From positions 1 through 40,810 of the forward strand of contig NZ_ASGZ01000010.1 in assembly GCF_000495475.1 (NCBI RefSeq): a stretch of DNA of 40,810 bases, written 5' to 3'. Below the pieces are notes generated by a model. It searched no databases. It was given only the letters and a program-made list of their open reading frames with translations, and was not told the DNA's origin. A program made the position numbers and the translations under genes. Shown here one piece after another: positions 33,273 through 39,976 of this stretch; within the stretch, counting starts at the first letter, position 1, and every line of letters begins with the position of its first letter. The stretch comes from Candidatus Halobonum tyrrellensis G22 (GTDB lineage: Archaea; Halobacteriota; Halobacteria; Halobacteriales; Haloferacaceae).

Positions 33273-33325
33273 CCGACGGCACAGCGGACACCCGTCCGAC
33301 GACACAGTGGATACCCGCCCGACGG
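33273..33325. repeat. Short imperfect tandem repeat after purD
   Basis: Two 23-base units (33273-33295 and 33296-33318), each running from CCGACG through CACAG to ACCCG, differ at four positions. A third unit begins with CCGACGG. They sit in the gap between purD and the next gene. Confidence 0.65.
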
Positions 33326-33355
33326 TCGACTCGACCGCTCCGCCCGAACGCACGA

Positions 33356-33365
33356 GATTGATAAC
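33356..33365 (+). promoter_or_regulatory. TATA-like element of the acyltransferase gene
   Basis: GATTGATAAC lies 23-32 bases before the GTG at 33388 and supports that start. Confidence 0.45.
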
Positions 33366-33387
33366 GCCGGGCGGCTCACCTTCGAAG

Positions 33388-33948
33388 GTGAGTGACGACG
33401 CGAGCGCCGGCGGCGACGCGAACGGGGACGCGCCGACGACCGAGGGGGCACCGGCGCGGTACGACCGGCTGGAGCGGCACCCGACCCCGGAGGGGGGTAA
33501 CTCCCTCCGCTTTTGGACCGACGCCAAGTCGCCGCTGACGGTCGCGCGCAACTACGCGGTGGTGTGGCTCTGCCGGATATCCCCCAGCCTGCGGCTGAAG
33601 AACCGGTTGTTGGAGGCGCTCGGCGTGACCGTCGGCGACGGCGTCTCGTGGGGGCTCGAGGCGACGCCGGACGTGTTCTGGCCCGAGCGGATCACCCTCG
33701 GCGAGGACGCCATCGTCGGCTACGACTCGGTGCTGCTGTGTCACGAGTTTCTCCAAGACGAGTACCGCCTCGGCGACGTGGTCGTCGGCGACCGCGCGAT
33801 GCTCGGCGCGAACGTGACCGTCCTCCCGGGGGTGCACATCGGCGACGACGCGCAGGTGGCCGCCAACTCGCTCGTCGCCGACGACGTGCCCGCGGGGACC
33901 ACCGTCGCGGGCGTGCCCGCCGAACCCGTCGACCGGGAGCGCGAGTAG
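33388..33948 (+). CDS. Left-handed beta-helix acyltransferase (hexapeptide repeat)
   Basis: The 186-residue protein belongs to the trimeric CoA-dependent O-acyltransferase group (maltose/galactoside acetyltransferase-like). Hexapeptide turns are seen as LGEDAIVGYDSVLL, LGDVVVGDRAMLGANVTVLP and GVHIGDDAQVAANSLVADDVPAGTTVAGVPAEPVDRE. The histidine in LLCHEF is at the position typical for catalysis in some family members. An N-terminal helical part (SLRLKNRLLEALGV) packs on the coil. The GTG at 33388 is chosen over the longer open frame because of the TATA box and the acidic VSDDASAGGDANG N-terminus. The acceptor is unknown. Confidence 0.85.
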   Translation: MSDDASAGGDANGDAPTTEGAPARYDRLERHPTPEGGNSLRFWTDAKSPLTVARNYAVVWLCRISPSLRLKNRLLEALGVTVGDGVSWGLEATPDVFWPERITLGEDAIVGYDSVLLCHEFLQDEYRLGDVVVGDRAMLGANVTVLPGVHIGDDAQVAANSLVADDVPAGTTVAGVPAEPVDRERE

Positions 33949-33977
33949 CCGGCCCGGAGCCGCCGCGACCCCATGCG

Positions 33978-34826
33978 CTACTCGCGGACGCGGACGATGC
34001 CCTCGGTGAACGCGCGGCGGTTGGGGACGACGTACTCGCTGTCGTCCGTCTCGACGCGCGTGACGAACACGTCCACCTCCTGGACGATGCCCTCGGTGTC
34101 GCCGATGCGGACGCGGTCGCCGATGCCGTACGGCTGGTCGAGAAGCAGGTAGACGCCCGCCGCGCCCGACGCGAGCAAGTCCCGAAAGGCGAGCGCGGAG
34201 AACAGCACTAGCGCGAACACGTACGCCGCCAGCAGGACGACCAGCGCGTCGGTGTCGACCTCCAGTTGTCCCAGCGCGACCAGCGCGGCGATGTAGAAGA
34301 CGCTCCACTTCGCGGCGAGCGGGAGGATGCTCACCTCGGGGAGTTTCACGCCGCGCAGGCGGTTGTCGACCAGCAGTTCCACCTTGTCGGCGACGACGAC
34401 GCCGACGATCAGGACGAGGACGGCCGTAAAGAGTCGCGGGAGGAAGAGGACGACCCGCCGCCAGAACTGCGCGATGTACCCCACGTCCGCGACGGTGAGC
34501 GCGACCAACACCGCGAGGATGAAGATGAAGTACCCCGAGATGCGCGCGACGATGGAGACGGTGGAGGTGCCGAGTTCGCGGGCGGTGCGCTCGAAGGCGG
34601 TGCCCTCGATGGAGTCGGGGACGCCCGCGCCCTCGAGGATGCGCTGGTTGACCGCGATGACGAGGTAGCTGAGCACCCCGCCGAGGACGAGCACCGCGAG
34701 CGCGAGCCACAGGCGGCCGGGGACGGAGTCGACGAACCGCCCGGCCGCGTCGAGCGGCGACGACCCGCCGGCGGCCGCGGGAGACGTAGCTTGGGCGAAC
34801 GCCGCCCCCGCGCCGAGTACACCCAT
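33978..34826 (-). CDS. MscS-family small-conductance mechanosensitive channel
   Basis: The 282-residue protein has five hydrophobic segments between about residues 38 and 215. A beta-domain follows: LLDQPYGIGDRVRIGDTEGIVQEVDVFVTRVET, then EYVVPNRRAFTEGIVRVRE. The pore helix region FRDLLASGAAGVYLLL precedes that domain, as in MscS TM3b. It would open under hypo-osmotic shock. Its ATG is three bases after the dacZ stop, so channel and c-di-AMP synthase are made together. Confidence 0.92.
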   Translation of the reverse strand: MGVLGAGAAFAQATSPAAAGGSSPLDAAGRFVDSVPGRLWLALAVLVLGGVLSYLVIAVNQRILEGAGVPDSIEGTAFERTARELGTSTVSIVARISGYFIFILAVLVALTVADVGYIAQFWRRVVLFLPRLFTAVLVLIVGVVVADKVELLVDNRLRGVKLPEVSILPLAAKWSVFYIAALVALGQLEVDTDALVVLLAAYVFALVLFSALAFRDLLASGAAGVYLLLDQPYGIGDRVRIGDTEGIVQEVDVFVTRVETDDSEYVVPNRRAFTEGIVRVRE

Positions 34827-34829
34827 CCG

Positions 34830-35639
34830 TCAGTACTCCTCCGGGTCGAGTTCGAGGACGAGCGACCCGCCCTTGAACGCCCGAACCAGCCCGTCCGACT
34901 CGGAGAGGACGATGGAGACGGCGTTGGTGTCGCGGGTGATCGCGCCGCCGGCCATGTGGCGCGCCCCCAACCCCTTCGGGATGTCGACGCCCTCCGCACC
35001 GGGTTCGAGGTAGCGGTACGCCGAGACGATCTTCCCCGAGTCGGAGATGACGAACGCGCCGTCCAAGCGGGAGAACTCCTTGAGCATCACGTTCACGATG
35101 GGGTCGCCGACGTGGACGTGGCTCTTCTCGAAGGGGTTGTAGCTCAGCGGGCGCGACTTGTTCATCACCTTCCCCGCGTCGCCGACGACGAACAGCGCGC
35201 CGACGGGTTTGCCCTTCTGGCCCTTCTTGCCGAGTTCGATCGCCACCTCGAACACGTCGCGGATGACGCTCGGGTCCGCCCGCGAGTTGGCGAACAGGTC
35301 GTAGATGCCCGAGTGGATCGACTCCGAGACGGTCGTCCGGACCACCGCGTCGATGCCGTCGCTGAAGACGCCCGCCGCACACGCCAGCGTGTCGCCGTCC
35401 TCGCAGAAGTTCTGGTCCATCGCCCCCTCGACGCCGAACCGGATCCGGTCTTTCACGTTGTCGAACTCGACGGGGAGTTCGACGAACCGTTCGGCACCGA
35501 CGTCGTTGTCGGCGGCGACGACGACCGGCGACCGGTCGGACTCGGCGAAGTCGGTGTAGGTCGACCCCGTCGGCGAGAAGAGGAAGACGCCGTCCACGTC
35601 CGCCACCAGGCCGGAGAGGAGGTCAGCGGGAGTAGCCAT
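34830..35639 (-). CDS. dacZ: Diadenylate cyclase DacZ (c-di-AMP synthase)
   Basis: The 269-residue cytosolic enzyme condenses two ATP to cyclic di-AMP, which controls osmolyte and potassium balance in haloarchaea. The DisA_N catalytic motifs are LDGAFVIS (the DGA loop) and GLGARHMAGGAITRDTNAV (the RH-type loop). The N-terminal ~125 residues match the archaeal DacZ-specific PK-like extension: MATPADLLSGLVADVDGVFL and GALFVVGDAGKVMNKSRPLS. A TATA-like GCTAAAGG (read as CCTTTAGC on the minus strand) lies about 27 bases upstream at 35663-35670. The downstream mscS pairing is conserved in Haloferax. Confidence 0.94.
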   Translation of the reverse strand: MATPADLLSGLVADVDGVFLFSPTGSTYTDFAESDRSPVVVAADNDVGAERFVELPVEFDNVKDRIRFGVEGAMDQNFCEDGDTLACAAGVFSDGIDAVVRTTVSESIHSGIYDLFANSRADPSVIRDVFEVAIELGKKGQKGKPVGALFVVGDAGKVMNKSRPLSYNPFEKSHVHVGDPIVNVMLKEFSRLDGAFVISDSGKIVSAYRYLEPGAEGVDIPKGLGARHMAGGAITRDTNAVSIVLSESDGLVRAFKGGSLVLELDPEEY

Positions 35640-35967
35640 TGCCCCGATATGCCCTCGGCGGCGCTAAAGGCCTTGCGTCCGCGTCTGACGCGAGGCATGC
35701 GGCGTCCCGGGTCGTCGGTCGGTCGTTTGCGTTCATCCGTTCTTCGTTCGCACGGAGTAACTTCCCGGTATATAACGGTACGTTCGTAGTTCTCGAACTG
35801 AGAGAGTCGCTCCGCTCCCCGTTCGCTTCGAGGTCTCACTCCGTTCGGCCTCGCACTGCGCGGGACCGGATTCGAACCGCGGTCGGACGTGCTCGGCTCG
35901 CTTCGCTCGCCTGTGCGCGCCCTCTCTGGTTCGAACCGACCTGCTCTTCGCTCACTTCGTTCGCTCA
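35640..35967. other. Gene-free stretch with tRNA 3'-end remnants and TTCG-rich repeats
   Basis: There is no plausible gene. The interval has an AT-rich TATA-like spot GTATATAACG at 35772-35781, an AGTTC-TC-GAACT inverted repeat at about 35789-35800, and repeated CACTTCGTTCGCTCA-type words. A 23-base exact copy of the tRNA-Leu 3' end lies at 35857-35879 and a degenerate one at 35914-35940. It looks like an integration-scarred tRNA flank. Confidence 0.55.
35857..35879 (-). repeat. 23-bp copy of the tRNA-Leu(TAG) 3' end (att-like)
   Basis: These 23 bases are identical to 35968-35990, the acceptor/T-arm end of the adjacent tRNA-Leu including the discriminator base. Such copies mark integrase attachment sites; here they are 111 bases apart with no integrase between. 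Confidence 0.8.
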
Positions 35968-36052
35968 TGCGCGGGACCGGATTCGAACCGGCGGACCCCT
36001 ACGGGACAGCGTCCTAAGCGCTGCGCCGTTGGCCTGGCTTGGCTACCCGCGC
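35968..36052 (-). tRNA. tRNA-Leu (TAG)
   Basis: The 85-base minus-strand gene begins GCGCGGGTAGCC and ends GTCCCGCGC plus discriminator A, without CCA. The anticodon arm is CAGCG-CTTAGGA-CGCTG, giving anticodon TAG. The variable arm (TCCCGTAGGGGTCC) is long, as in class II leucine tRNAs. Its 3' end is duplicated at 35857-35879. Confidence 0.95.
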
Positions 36053-36113
36053 CCGCCCACGTCTACTGGAAATCGCGGTAAGTAGCTGTCGAACGCGCCC
36101 GGCGGCTCCCGAC

Positions 36114-36121
36114 CACTTATG
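36114..36121 (+). promoter_or_regulatory. TATA-like element of the TFB-like gene
   Basis: CACTTATG lies 25-32 bases before the ATG at 36146. It overlaps the earlier in-frame ATG at 36119, which argues against that earlier start. Confidence 0.5.
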
Positions 36122-36145
36122 CCCGCCGGCCTCGAAGCCGCGTCC

Positions 36146-36454
36146 ATGTACCGGGCGAGCGACGAGGTACAGAACGAGGAGTGGCTGACCGACCTCCGCC
36201 GGGCGGCGGAGTCGCTAGAGCTGTCGGGCGAGGCGCGGTCGAACGCGACGGATCTCTTCCTCTCGCACGTCCCCGACGCCGACCGGTCGAAGCCCGCCAC
36301 CGCCGCGGCGGCGCTGTACGCCGGCGCGCTCATCGCGGGCGACGAGCGCTCGCAGACCGACGTGGCCGACGCGATGGACGTGACGCGGCTGTCGGTCCAA
36401 CAGCGCTGGAAGGAACTTCTCCGGGACGCCGGGTTCTCGCCGCCGACGTGGTAG
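36146..36454 (+). CDS. Single-cyclin-repeat TFB-like protein
   Basis: The 102-residue protein resembles one cyclin-like repeat of transcription factor TFB/TFIIB: MYRASDEVQNEEWLTDLRRAAESLEL, then SKPATAAAALYAGALIAGDE and SQTDVADAMDVTRLSVQQRWKELLRD. There is no zinc ribbon, B-finger or second repeat; full TFBs are about 300 residues. It could compete with or modify TFB on promoters, or be an orphan HTH regulator. The start at 36146 follows the TATA placement; starting at 36119 would add nine residues. It is divergent from tRNA-Leu(TAG). Confidence 0.75.
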   Translation: MYRASDEVQNEEWLTDLRRAAESLELSGEARSNATDLFLSHVPDADRSKPATAAAALYAGALIAGDERSQTDVADAMDVTRLSVQQRWKELLRDAGFSPPTW

Positions 36455-36518
36455 GGCGGCGCTCGCGTCGAGCGTCGAACCGCGCCGAGCGTCGAATCGC
36501 GCCCGCGGCGGACGCGAA

Positions 36519-36743
36519 CTACGCTTCGAGCACGCGCCACGCGACGACGACCAGTCCGACGACGGCGACGACCTGTCCGACGACGAGCGCGCTCGCGCCG
36601 ACGTACGCCAGCACGCTGTCCGGGTCGGTCCCGCCGAGTCGGACGACCCGGTAGCCGACGAGCGCGAGCGCGCTCCCGCCGAGGAGCGCCAGCGTCGCCC
36701 GCGACCGGGCGGCGAGCCACCCGGCCACCTCGTCGGCGGCCAC
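36519..36743 (-). CDS. Small two-TM membrane protein
   Basis: The 74-residue protein begins MAADEVAGWLAARSRATLAL from a GTG codon. It has two hydrophobic helices (about 16-34 and 44-70) separated by VVRLGGTDPDSVLAYVG. The family is not recognised. It starts four bases after the stop of the phosphopantetheine adenylyltransferase gene, so the two are probably co-transcribed. Confidence 0.62.
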   Translation of the reverse strand: MAADEVAGWLAARSRATLALLGGSALALVGYRVVRLGGTDPDSVLAYVGASALVVGQVVAVVGLVVVAWRVLEA

Positions 36744-36747
36744 GGCG

Positions 36748-37260
36748 CTACCCGGACCCCGACCCGGACTCCGAGTCGGCGGGGTCGCGGCCCGTCCGGT
36801 CGGGCGTGAGGTTGCCGTGTTCGTCTATCTCGCCCTCGACGATCCGGGTCGAGGAGATGCGCTCGCCGTCGTCGGCGGGGACGGGCTCGACCACCTCGAT
36901 CCGCAGCGGGTCGTAGCCGAGTTCGGCGCGTATCTCGTTGATCCGCTCGCCGCCCGCCCGCGTCTCGGGGGAGACGATCAGCGCGTCGTACCGCTCTTCG
37001 ACGGCGATGCCGGTCGGCTCCGTGAGTTCGCGCACCTCGTACTCCCGGCCGTACTCGTCGGCGAACCGCGACAGCTCCGCCTCCAGGTCGCGCTTTCGCT
37101 CGTCGAACGGGCGGACGTAACGGTCGACGTGGCGGGTCGCCGGCGCGAGGTCGTCGGAGGTTAGCCCGACGGTCACGTCGCCGAGCTCGAACGCGCGGTC
37201 GAACAGCGCGCGGTGCCCGTCGTGGAGCGGGTCGAAGGTCCCCCCGAGCGCGACGTTCAT
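36748..37260 (-). CDS. Phosphopantetheine adenylyltransferase, archaeal type
   Basis: The 170-residue nucleotidyltransferase makes dephospho-CoA from 4'-phosphopantetheine and ATP. The HxGH-type site is in ALGGTFDPLHDGHRALFDRA and the second motif is RISSTRIVEGEI. Both fit the archaeal/eukaryotic PPAT group rather than bacterial CoaD. A short disordered acidic tail (DPADSESGSGSG) is lineage-specific. It follows the winged-helix gene on the same strand with 41 bases between. Confidence 0.93.
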   Translation of the reverse strand: MNVALGGTFDPLHDGHRALFDRAFELGDVTVGLTSDDLAPATRHVDRYVRPFDERKRDLEAELSRFADEYGREYEVRELTEPTGIAVEERYDALIVSPETRAGGERINEIRAELGYDPLRIEVVEPVPADDGERISSTRIVEGEIDEHGNLTPDRTGRDPADSESGSGSG

Positions 37261-37301
37261 ATCCGGGCGTCGCCGCGGCGGAACATAAAAGGGACGTTAC
37301 C

Positions 37302-37940
37302 TCACTCCGCGTCCGGCCGGCCGTCGGGGGCGGCACCCTCCGCGTCGCGCTCCCGAGGGGCGTCGCTCCCGCCGTCCGCACGCTCGCCGGCGTCGGCGGT
37401 CCCGTCGACGGTGACGGTGACGGGGTCCCGCTCGGCGCCGCCCGTCCGGCCGAGCCGTCGGTCGAGGTTGAACACGGTGTTCAACTCCGACTGGACGCGG
37501 CCGGCGACCCCCTCGACCAGGTCGGCCGGCGGGATGGCCTCGTACTCGTAGGGGTTGTTGCCCGCGCCCGACGACTCGCGTTTCGTCCGCGTCACCACGC
37601 CCTCGCCGTGGAGTTCCGCGAGCGCCTCCCGGACGGTGCTGGGGTACAGCCCCGTCCCGTCCGCTATCTCCTCGCTGGTCGACCCGGGGCGCTGGCGGAG
37701 GCGGACGAAGATGCGCGCCTTCGTCTCGGTGTCGAGGAGCCACGCGAGTAAGTCCACCAGCCGCTCGTCGAACTCCTCGACCACGTCCGCCTCCTCGGTG
37801 CGGTCCGCCGCCGCACCCGCTCGGCGTCCCTCCCCGCCGGCGCCGTCCGACTCCGCGCGCGAGCCGGTCTCCGGGATCCCGGCCGCGTCCGCGCCGCTCC
37901 CGTCCGCTCCGTCGGCGGGTCCGGTGTCGTCGGTAGCCAT
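37302..37940 (-). CDS. Winged-helix transcription regulator
   Basis: The 212-residue protein has a disordered acidic N-terminus (1-55), then a winged helix-turn-helix at about 60-130: FDERLVDLLAWLLDTETKAR, IFVRLRQRPGSTSEEIADGT, GLYPSTVREALAELHGEGVV and TRTKRESSGAGNNPYEYEAI. The wing-like TKRESSGAGNNPYEY and TrmB/MarR-type layout point to a DNA-binding regulator with no ligand domain. A charged disordered tail ends the protein. A perfect 8-bp-arm inverted repeat lies between its TATA region and ATG, suggesting self-regulation. Confidence 0.82.
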   Translation of the reverse strand: MATDDTGPADGADGSGADAAGIPETGSRAESDGAGGEGRRAGAAADRTEEADVVEEFDERLVDLLAWLLDTETKARIFVRLRQRPGSTSEEIADGTGLYPSTVREALAELHGEGVVTRTKRESSGAGNNPYEYEAIPPADLVEGVAGRVQSELNTVFNLDRRLGRTGGAERDPVTVTVDGTADAGERADGGSDAPRERDAEGAAPDGRPDAE

Positions 37941-37942
37941 CT

Positions 37943-37961
37943 GTCCGACCGGCGGTCGGAC
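37943..37961. promoter_or_regulatory. Inverted repeat just before the winged-helix gene
   Basis: GTCCGACC-GGC-GGTCGGAC is a perfect inverted repeat ending two bases from the ATG of the regulator gene. A T-rich candidate TATA (GTTTTTG on the minus strand) lies just beyond it near 37971-37977. It could be an operator for the encoded protein or a leader hairpin. Confidence 0.5.
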
Positions 37962-38084
37962 CCTCGCGGGCAAAAACCCGTCGCCCGGACCGGTCCGGAC
38001 CGGGTCGGAGTCGGCCGGGTCGACCGGGGGTTCGCGCCGGCGCCGGAGTCGGCCGGGGCGGAACGGGGGAGCCCGCCGGGCCGG

Positions 38085-39197
38085 TCAGAGCACGAGCGCG
38101 TCACACAGCGCGTCGAACCCCGCCGTCTCGCGAATGTGGCGCTGTCGGGTCGCGCCGGACTCGCGGTCGAGGAGGGCCGACAGCGCGTCCGTCGACAGCC
38201 GGTCGGTCTCGCGGTCGACCACCTCGGCGAGCGACACCACCGACTCGCCGTCGCGGTCGACGAACGACGCCTCCCGGCCGTGTCTGGTCGCACGCCACTT
38301 GTTCTCGTCGAGCAGTTCCCGCCGGAGTCCGGTCGCGCCGTCGGCCGCGTCGCCCGCGCCGTCGGCGCTCGGGTCGGTCTCGTCGTCGTACCGCTCCGCC
38401 AGGTCGACCACGAGCGCGTGGACGTACTCGACGAACGCGCACACCGCGTCGGGGTCCGACTGCCCGTCGGGGGTGCGAACCTCGACGGTGCCGTGGCCCG
38501 TGTGGGGCCGGACGTCGAACCAGAGTTCGCCGCGGTCCTCGATCGACCCCAACTCGACCATCCGGCGCTCGAACCGTTCGAACGACTCGTAGTCGGCGAA
38601 CCGACCGGGCATCCCCGTGTTGGGGAGGTTCTCGAATATCTTCGCGCGTGCGGACGCCAGCCCGGTGTCGAACCCGTTCCAGAACGGCGAGTTGGCCGAC
38701 AGCGCGAGCAACGGCGGGAGATACCACCGGAGTTCGTTGGCGACCCACACCGCCTTGTCGGCGTCGTCGACACCGACGTGGACGTGGAGCCCCGCGGTGG
38801 TGTTGCGGTGTTGGGGGTACTGGATCCGGTCCAACTGCGAGCGGTAGCGCGGCTTGGTCGCGTGGTCGAGTTCGCGCCACTTCGCCGCCGGGTGGAGTCC
38901 CGCCGCGGCGACGCGGTAGCCGTGCGACGCCGCGTGGTCGACGAGGGCGTCCCGGACCGCGGTGACGCGCTCGCGTACGTCGCTCGGTTGTTCGATCAGC
39001 GGCGTCTGCGTCTCGATGGTGAACTGGAACAGTTCGTGGTCGAGCCGACCCGCCAGCGGGTCGGGGGGGTCGTCGTCGCCGTACACCAACTCGTCGACGC
39101 CGGACGTCGGGCGGCCCTCGCCGTCGACGACGTAGAACTCCTCCTCGACGCCGAGGGTACCCATCCGCGCGAACGACTCCGGCGAGCCTCGATCCAT
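38085..39197 (-). CDS. gshA: Glutamate-cysteine ligase (gamma-glutamylcysteine synthetase)
   Basis: The 370-residue carboxylate-amine ligase makes gamma-glutamylcysteine, the main low-molecular-weight thiol of haloarchaea. The N-terminal [13 protein letters not shown] is the metal-binding hallmark of the GCS2/YbdK family. [44 protein letters not shown] and [15 protein letters not shown] carry further active-site residues. Start: ATG at 39197, with the TATA-like CGTATAGC (minus strand GCTATACG) about 27 bases upstream. An in-frame ATG just before GTLGVEEE is the alternative. An acidic insert ([16 protein letters not shown]) interrupts the C-terminal third. Confidence 0.94.
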   Translation of the reverse strand: MDRGSPESFARMGTLGVEEEFYVVDGEGRPTSGVDELVYGDDDPPDPLAGRLDHELFQFTIETQTPLIEQPSDVRERVTAVRDALVDHAASHGYRVAAAGLHPAAKWRELDHATKPRYRSQLDRIQYPQHRNTTAGLHVHVGVDDADKAVWVANELRWYLPPLLALSANSPFWNGFDTGLASARAKIFENLPNTGMPGRFADYESFERFERRMVELGSIEDRGELWFDVRPHTGHGTVEVRTPDGQSDPDAVCAFVEYVHALVVDLAERYDDETDPSADGAGDAADGATGLRRELLDENKWRATRHGREASFVDRDGESVVSLAEVVDRETDRLSTDALSALLDRESGATRQRHIRETAGFDALCDALVL

Positions 39198-39220
39198 CGC
39201 ACCCGGCTTCGGCGGGGGGG

Positions 39221-39228
39221 CGTATAGC
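39221..39228 (-). promoter_or_regulatory. TATA box of gshA
   Basis: The minus strand reads GCTATACG at 24-31 bases before the ATG at 39197. Confidence 0.5.
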
Positions 39229-39325
39229 AGTTGGTGAACGCGGGACCCTTGACCGGTTCTCCCCCACGGCGGGCCGACGACCCGCCCGGCCCGTCGGCCC
39301 GGGTCGGCCTCACCGTCCGGCGGCG

Positions 39326-39976
39326 CTACTCGGTCGTCTTCGGACGGGCGACGATACCGAGGTGGTCGGCGTGGAACCGGTCGAGTCGCGCCTCGTCGAG
39401 CAGTTCGTACGTCCCGCCCAGTTCGGCGCGCACCGACTCGAACACCGCGTCGGGGTCGGCCGCCACGTCCTCCGAGCGGGCTTTCACCGCCAGCAGCAGG
39501 CGGCCGTCGGGCGCGAGAAACCGCGCGTTGTCGGCCGCGACGGCGGCCTGTCCCCGCGTCGCCACGTCTTGGACCACCACGTCGAGACCCGACTCGACGA
39601 CGTGGGCGTACGTCTCCGGCCGCCGGGCGTCCTTCAGCAGGGGGAAGAGGTTCTCCCGCGGTTCGCAGGCGTCGAGCAGGTCGCGCGCCGGCCGGGGCGC
39701 GAACTCGACGGCGTACGTCGGCCCGCAGAAGTCGGCGACGTGGCTCACCGTCGTCCCGTTGGCCGCGCCGAGATACAGCACCGACTCGCCGCCCGACAGC
39801 CCGGTGTCCAGCCCGAGTTCGAGCATCGCGCCCAGTTTCGACCGGCCGGCGTCCCACGCGCGCCACCCGCCGTCGGTCGGCTCGCCGTACACCGGCTCCC
39901 CCCGGGTGGCTAGCCGGTCGCGACCGCCGATGGCCCGGCGCTCGACGCCCGCCGGCAGCGACTCGTCGTCACTCAT
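39326..39976 (-). CDS. flpA: Fibrillarin-like rRNA/tRNA 2'-O-methyltransferase
   Basis: The 216-residue protein is the catalytic subunit of the C/D box RNP that methylates ribose 2'-OH. SAM motif I is [20 protein letters not shown], with [16 protein letters not shown]-like positions following as [18 protein letters not shown]. The catalytic aspartate/lysine region fits [19 protein letters not shown] and [12 protein letters not shown]. Its start overlaps the Nop5 stop by eight bases, so the two partners are translated together. Confidence 0.95.
   Translation of the reverse strand: MSDDESLPAGVERRAIGGRDRLATRGEPVYGEPTDGGWRAWDAGRSKLGAMLELGLDTGLSGGESVLYLGAANGTTVSHVADFCGPTYAVEFAPRPARDLLDACEPRENLFPLLKDARRPETYAHVVESGLDVVVQDVATRGQAAVAADNARFLAPDGRLLLAVKARSEDVAADPDAVFESVRAELGGTYELLDEARLDRFHADHLGIVARPKTTE

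Noticed and set aside
35639-36085. 148-residue plus-strand frame over the tRNA-Leu flank
   Set aside because: It covers the tRNA and its 3'-end remnants in antisense and has no protein-like segment.
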